From assembly GCA_965153355.1 (NCBI GenBank), contig OZ231128.1:5456001-5520000 (forward strand): a stretch of DNA of 64,000 bases. Reading direction: 5' to 3'. This DNA comes from Flaccisagitta enflata. Lineage: Eukaryota > Chaetognatha > Sagittoidea > Aphragmophora. Under the pieces are notes generated by a model that did not search any database, was not told where the DNA came from, and saw only the letters and a list, made by a program, of their open reading frames with translations. Position numbers and translations under genes: made by a program. Positions 60,466-64,000 of the stretch are shown here, one piece after another. Within the stretch, counting starts at the first letter, position 1. The number at the start of each line of letters is the position of its first letter.

Positions 60466-60636
60466 ACAGGACTTTGTCCCCTTCGGGGCCGCTGCCCAAA
60501 AAGTATTCTCAATAGAGCTATTTAAAGATTTTTCATAAATTCATAATGCATGGTGTAGGAATTTTTACCAAAATGATGAAATCCACAGTAAAAGATCCAT
60601 GCCTACCAGGTAATCCGCCAGCGACTTAAGGGGGGG
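60466..60636. repeat. Family C end and unassigned flank
   Basis: ACAGGACTTTGTCCCCTTCGG, then GGGGCCGCTGCCCAAA, followed by unassigned sequence. Confidence 0.5.
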
Positions 60637-61330
60637 TGCAGCAACGGAAAATGAACGTATGTTGATGAACAATGTCATACAGCTGTTAATGAACAAGTAA
60701 AAAGAGGCCTTTGGTCAACAATTTTGTTAAGAGAGGGCCATAAAAAGCATGGTCATGAACAACCCAATAATCCACGCCAGCAATGATTTTGTCGGTGGAG
60801 TAGGTTTTTTAAGCTAAACGACTTAATGTTGTATGTTCATGAACAATGAAAAAGTGTTGTTCATGAAAGATCATTTAAATGAATTTGAACAATGGTTGCT
60901 TATTCAGAAAAAAAAATGGTGTTTCATAAACAAGGCATAGGGGCAACAGGTATCACTGACCATCTAACGCTTTTGCAACTATTAAATATATTTCATTTTC
61001 CTTGCCATTCATTCATCATTTATTCATTTGTACATTTACTCATTCATTCATTCATTCATTCATTCAATCATTCAAAACATTCACTTTTTTTTTTGAAAAA
61101 GCAACCATTCATTAAGTACATTTTAATGATCATTCATGAACAACTTTTTTTCCTTGTTCATGAACATGCAATATTGGATTGTTCATGAACAAGCTAAAAG
61201 ACCAACTCCACCAATATATCAATACCGTTCATCAAAAGACTCATTTTTGATGTTCATAAACAACAATATAGCATTGTTCATGAACGACTGAAAAACCCAC
61301 TCAACAAACGAAATTGTGGTTGGAGAGGGT
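60637..61330. repeat. Inverted cluster of GTTCATGAACAA palindromes
   Basis: At least eight exact or near copies of TTGTTCATGAACAA spread over two arms (about 60640-60905 and 61105-61330) that are roughly inverted to each other. The arms also share GTGGAGT-AGGTTTTTTAAG type words. The centre contains GGGGCAACAGGTATCACTGA and an ATTC tract (61038-61070). It looks like an array or foldback element; unrelated to other families here. Confidence 0.65.
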
Positions 61331-61416
61331 TCCCCAACATGCGTTTATTTCCCATTGCTGAACACCCCCAAAATCGCCGACGGACAATCTCATGCCTAGA
61401 TAATTTCTGTACCCAC

Positions 61417-61714
61417 CTTTTTGAAATTCAACGTCGATTGTTTCTTGACGTAGAAGATCCGGATTGTTTGGATCCAAAGAGTAATCGAGGTTCCGGCCGT
61501 GAATCAAAGGCTGCTGCTGCTGCTGCTGCTGATGCTGCTGCATTGGCCGTTGTTTTCCGTTGTTGCTTTTGCGGGCGATAATGGAAGTGCAACCGGTCGT
61601 CAATTCGTAGAGAAGGTTGGACAAGACGATCGAGTCGAGGCTGACGTTGGCCGCCGCCGCGATTCCTTCCATTTCTTCGTAGATCGAAGGTGCAGGAAGC
61701 GATTTTAGCTTCGC
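61417..61714 (-). CDS. Acid ceramidase/NAAA-like amidase, exon 2
   Basis: 298 bp, phase 0 in and phase 1 out. The acceptor is CAAAAG before 61714; the donor AAAAAG then GTGGGT gives the end at 61417. It codes SIYEEMEGIAAAANVSLDSI, then the conserved TTGCTSIIA. In acid ceramidase (ASAH1) and NAAA the Cys of CTSI is the N-terminal nucleophile exposed by autoproteolysis. HGRNLDY follows, also conserved. Between them is an inserted Gln/His-rich stretch coded by CAG repeats (61509-61545) that the human proteins lack. The enzyme would hydrolyse fatty acid amides such as ceramide or N-acylethanolamines in the lysosome. Which of the two it favours cannot be told from these exons. Later exons are not seen toward lower coordinates. 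Confidence 0.85.
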
Positions 61715-61720
61715 CTTTTG

Positions 61721-61868
61721 AAAGAACAAGGCCGGATACACGGCAATCCAGTCGCGGACGGTTGTGCAGGAGCGGTAATGCGAAAACCACCCGCAATTTT
61801 AGAAATATTTGTTACGGACCGACCGACCAACACGGCAAGGTGTAGAGTCGCGTGTCCGCGACTAAAAA
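61721..61868 (-). mobile_element. GTCY-hairpin element, GGAC subfamily, in the intron
   Basis: GAACAAGGCCGGATACACGGC, distal arm AGTCGCGGACGG, short GACCGACCAACACGG core, hairpin AGTCGCGTGTCCGCGACT and AAAAAG. Its CCTTGTTC end on the minus strand lies immediately before the exon 2 acceptor and forms its polypyrimidine tract. Confidence 0.85.
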
Positions 61869-62106
61869 GAATGTGTCTTAGGTCTTATAGATATAAATCA
61901 TGCTATGGGGGCTCTAGGAGGGATTACCGGGTGAATTCCTGTAAATCGATAGCTAGAGGTGATGGATGGAAGGGTGAAGGGATGGTAAGAATGAATCCGA
62001 GCAGGGGCGCCTCACATGGTGGATCTGCGTAACTGCCGTTACTCTCGGCAGGCAGAACACCCCTTACTGTGCGAAAGTATGGGAAATTACCACTCCTCGG
62101 AGTGGT

Positions 62107-62188
62107 AACAACAACCACAACCACAACCACAACCACAACCACAACCACAACCACAACCACAACCACAACCACAACCACAACCACAACA
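62107..62188. repeat. (CCACAA)n hexanucleotide array
   Basis: About 13 copies of CCACAA inside the intron. Confidence 0.95.
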
Positions 62189-62318
62189 ACAACTGGAGAA
62201 GAATGAGGAGAAAATTCCCCAAATATATATGTGAATGCATAAGTTATTGACCCCAATGCAATGCGGCCACTGCCAAAAAAAAAAAAAGAATCGACTTGTC
62301 TTGGCCTAGTTGCACTAC

Positions 62319-62636
62319 CTTCATTCCATCAATCAACTGCTTCGGCAGTTTTTTGCCAATCTCTTCGAAGACGAACTTGGAAGAGTTTCTGATTCCATCC
62401 AAGTCAGACTTTACGACGTGGCGCCATCTGTCACGCGGCGCCTCGTCTAAATCCACGACGAAGGACGGCGCCCGTGGAGCGCCTTTGGAAGAGGGAGGAT
62501 ACGTGCCAGACTGACAGACGATTCCCATCTTTTTACCAACGGGTCGATTGAAATGAGAAATGAACGGTTCCATGTCATTGATGGCCAAGGCCAAGTGGGC
62601 GAGCAGAAATAAATAGAACGAGAATAGCGCCTTCAT
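62319..62636 (-). CDS. Acid ceramidase/NAAA-like amidase, exon 1
   Basis: 318 bp, 106 codons from ATG 62636 to ATGAAG before GTAGTG. Residues 1-18 are a typical signal peptide (FSFYLFLLAHLALA), fitting a secreted or lysosomal enzyme. APSFVVDLDEAPRDRWRHVV matches the N-terminal NAAA-beta segment (proline, V-DL--P--RW), ahead of the helical FEEIGKKLPKQLIDGM part. This is the alpha-chain side that stays bound after autocleavage. The ATG is the first in frame and is followed directly by the signal peptide, so the start is well supported. Confidence 0.85.
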
Positions 62637-63820
<1,184 letters not shown>

Positions 63821-63901
63821 AATGCGTGCAGTTACGAATTCGACTAAGAATAAATTACTTACGGTTATTTCCCAATAGAGATAAGGGTCGAATCAAAAAG
63901 T

Positions 63902-64000
63902 GTTTTTCTAGTCGCGGACTGCCACTTAATGATCGGTTCGTCGGTCCGTCTGTTCATCAGTTTGTTACATTTGTCAATTAAGCGTGCTTTTTCGCCTCAA
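63902..64000 (+). mobile_element. GTCY-hairpin element cut by the window end
   Basis: TTTTTCTAGTCGCGGACTGCC, then GGTTCGTCGGTCCGTCTGTTC. The hairpin right arm is degraded. Confidence 0.5.

Larger units (their letters stand above)
61715..62318 (-). other. Intron 1 of the amidase gene
   Basis: 604 bp from GTAGTG to the AAAAG acceptor, joining two phase-0 exon ends. It contains a GTCY-hairpin element at its 3' end and a (CCACAA)n array (62107-62188), with family D-like ends near 62220-62275. Confidence 0.8.

Overview
This window is eukaryotic and almost certainly from an invertebrate animal. Three things point that way: a BEL/Pao-type retrotransposon (a metazoan superfamily), two exons of a spliced secreted acid-ceramidase/NAAA-family amidase with clean GT-AG borders, and a dense load of TA-flanked and long-TIR DNA transposons. 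There are no bacterial-style operons. I cannot name the species. Roughly a quarter of the sequence is simple repeat: TTTC, GA/TC, ATC, TTG, CCA, GAT, GTCY/CAGA, AC and others, with several tracts of 0.4-1 kb. Most long open frames in the window are translations of these repeats and are not genes.

Layout. 0-5 kb: microsatellites, unassigned AT-rich DNA, and a TGTGTTGTGC minisatellite interrupted by a 514-bp element with an 8-bp target duplication. 5.06-9.77 kb: a complete, young, Gag-only LTR retrotransposon (two 496-bp LTRs, CCTG target duplication, no pol). 10.08-12.13 kb: one long minus-strand open frame, very Gly/Asn-rich, ending at a consensus splice donor; possibly an exon. 12.8-35 kb: repeats, including a Tc1-like MITE, a LINE fragment, a 414-bp MITE, a 2,027-bp near-palindrome with a 4-bp target duplication, and a 1.2-kb tandem duplication. 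35.1-48.2 kb: a minus-strand BEL/Pao element with two 554-bp LTRs, a gag and a pol with all expected catalytic motifs; its 5' part is separated from gag by about 5.6 kb of nested repeats and an inverted fragment of a related gag. 48-61 kb: nested repeat families, including a 3.6-kb long-TIR element with a CGCT target duplication and a 4.5-kb element with arms of about 520 bp. 61.4-62.6 kb: two minus-strand exons of an acid-ceramidase/NAAA-like gene; the later exons are not seen. 62.6-64 kb: TC repeats and repeat fragments.

The most unusual signal is a dispersed superfamily of short elements. Each starts with a perfect terminal hairpin, has a variable GTCY tetranucleotide core, and carries a distal copy of the reverse complement of the hairpin's left arm. 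Subfamilies with different hairpins carry correspondingly different distal copies, so the two sites co-vary. The architecture resembles non-autonomous Helentron (HINE, DINE-1/mini-me type) elements. It also explains where many of the local GTCY, CAGA and GGAC microsatellites come from.
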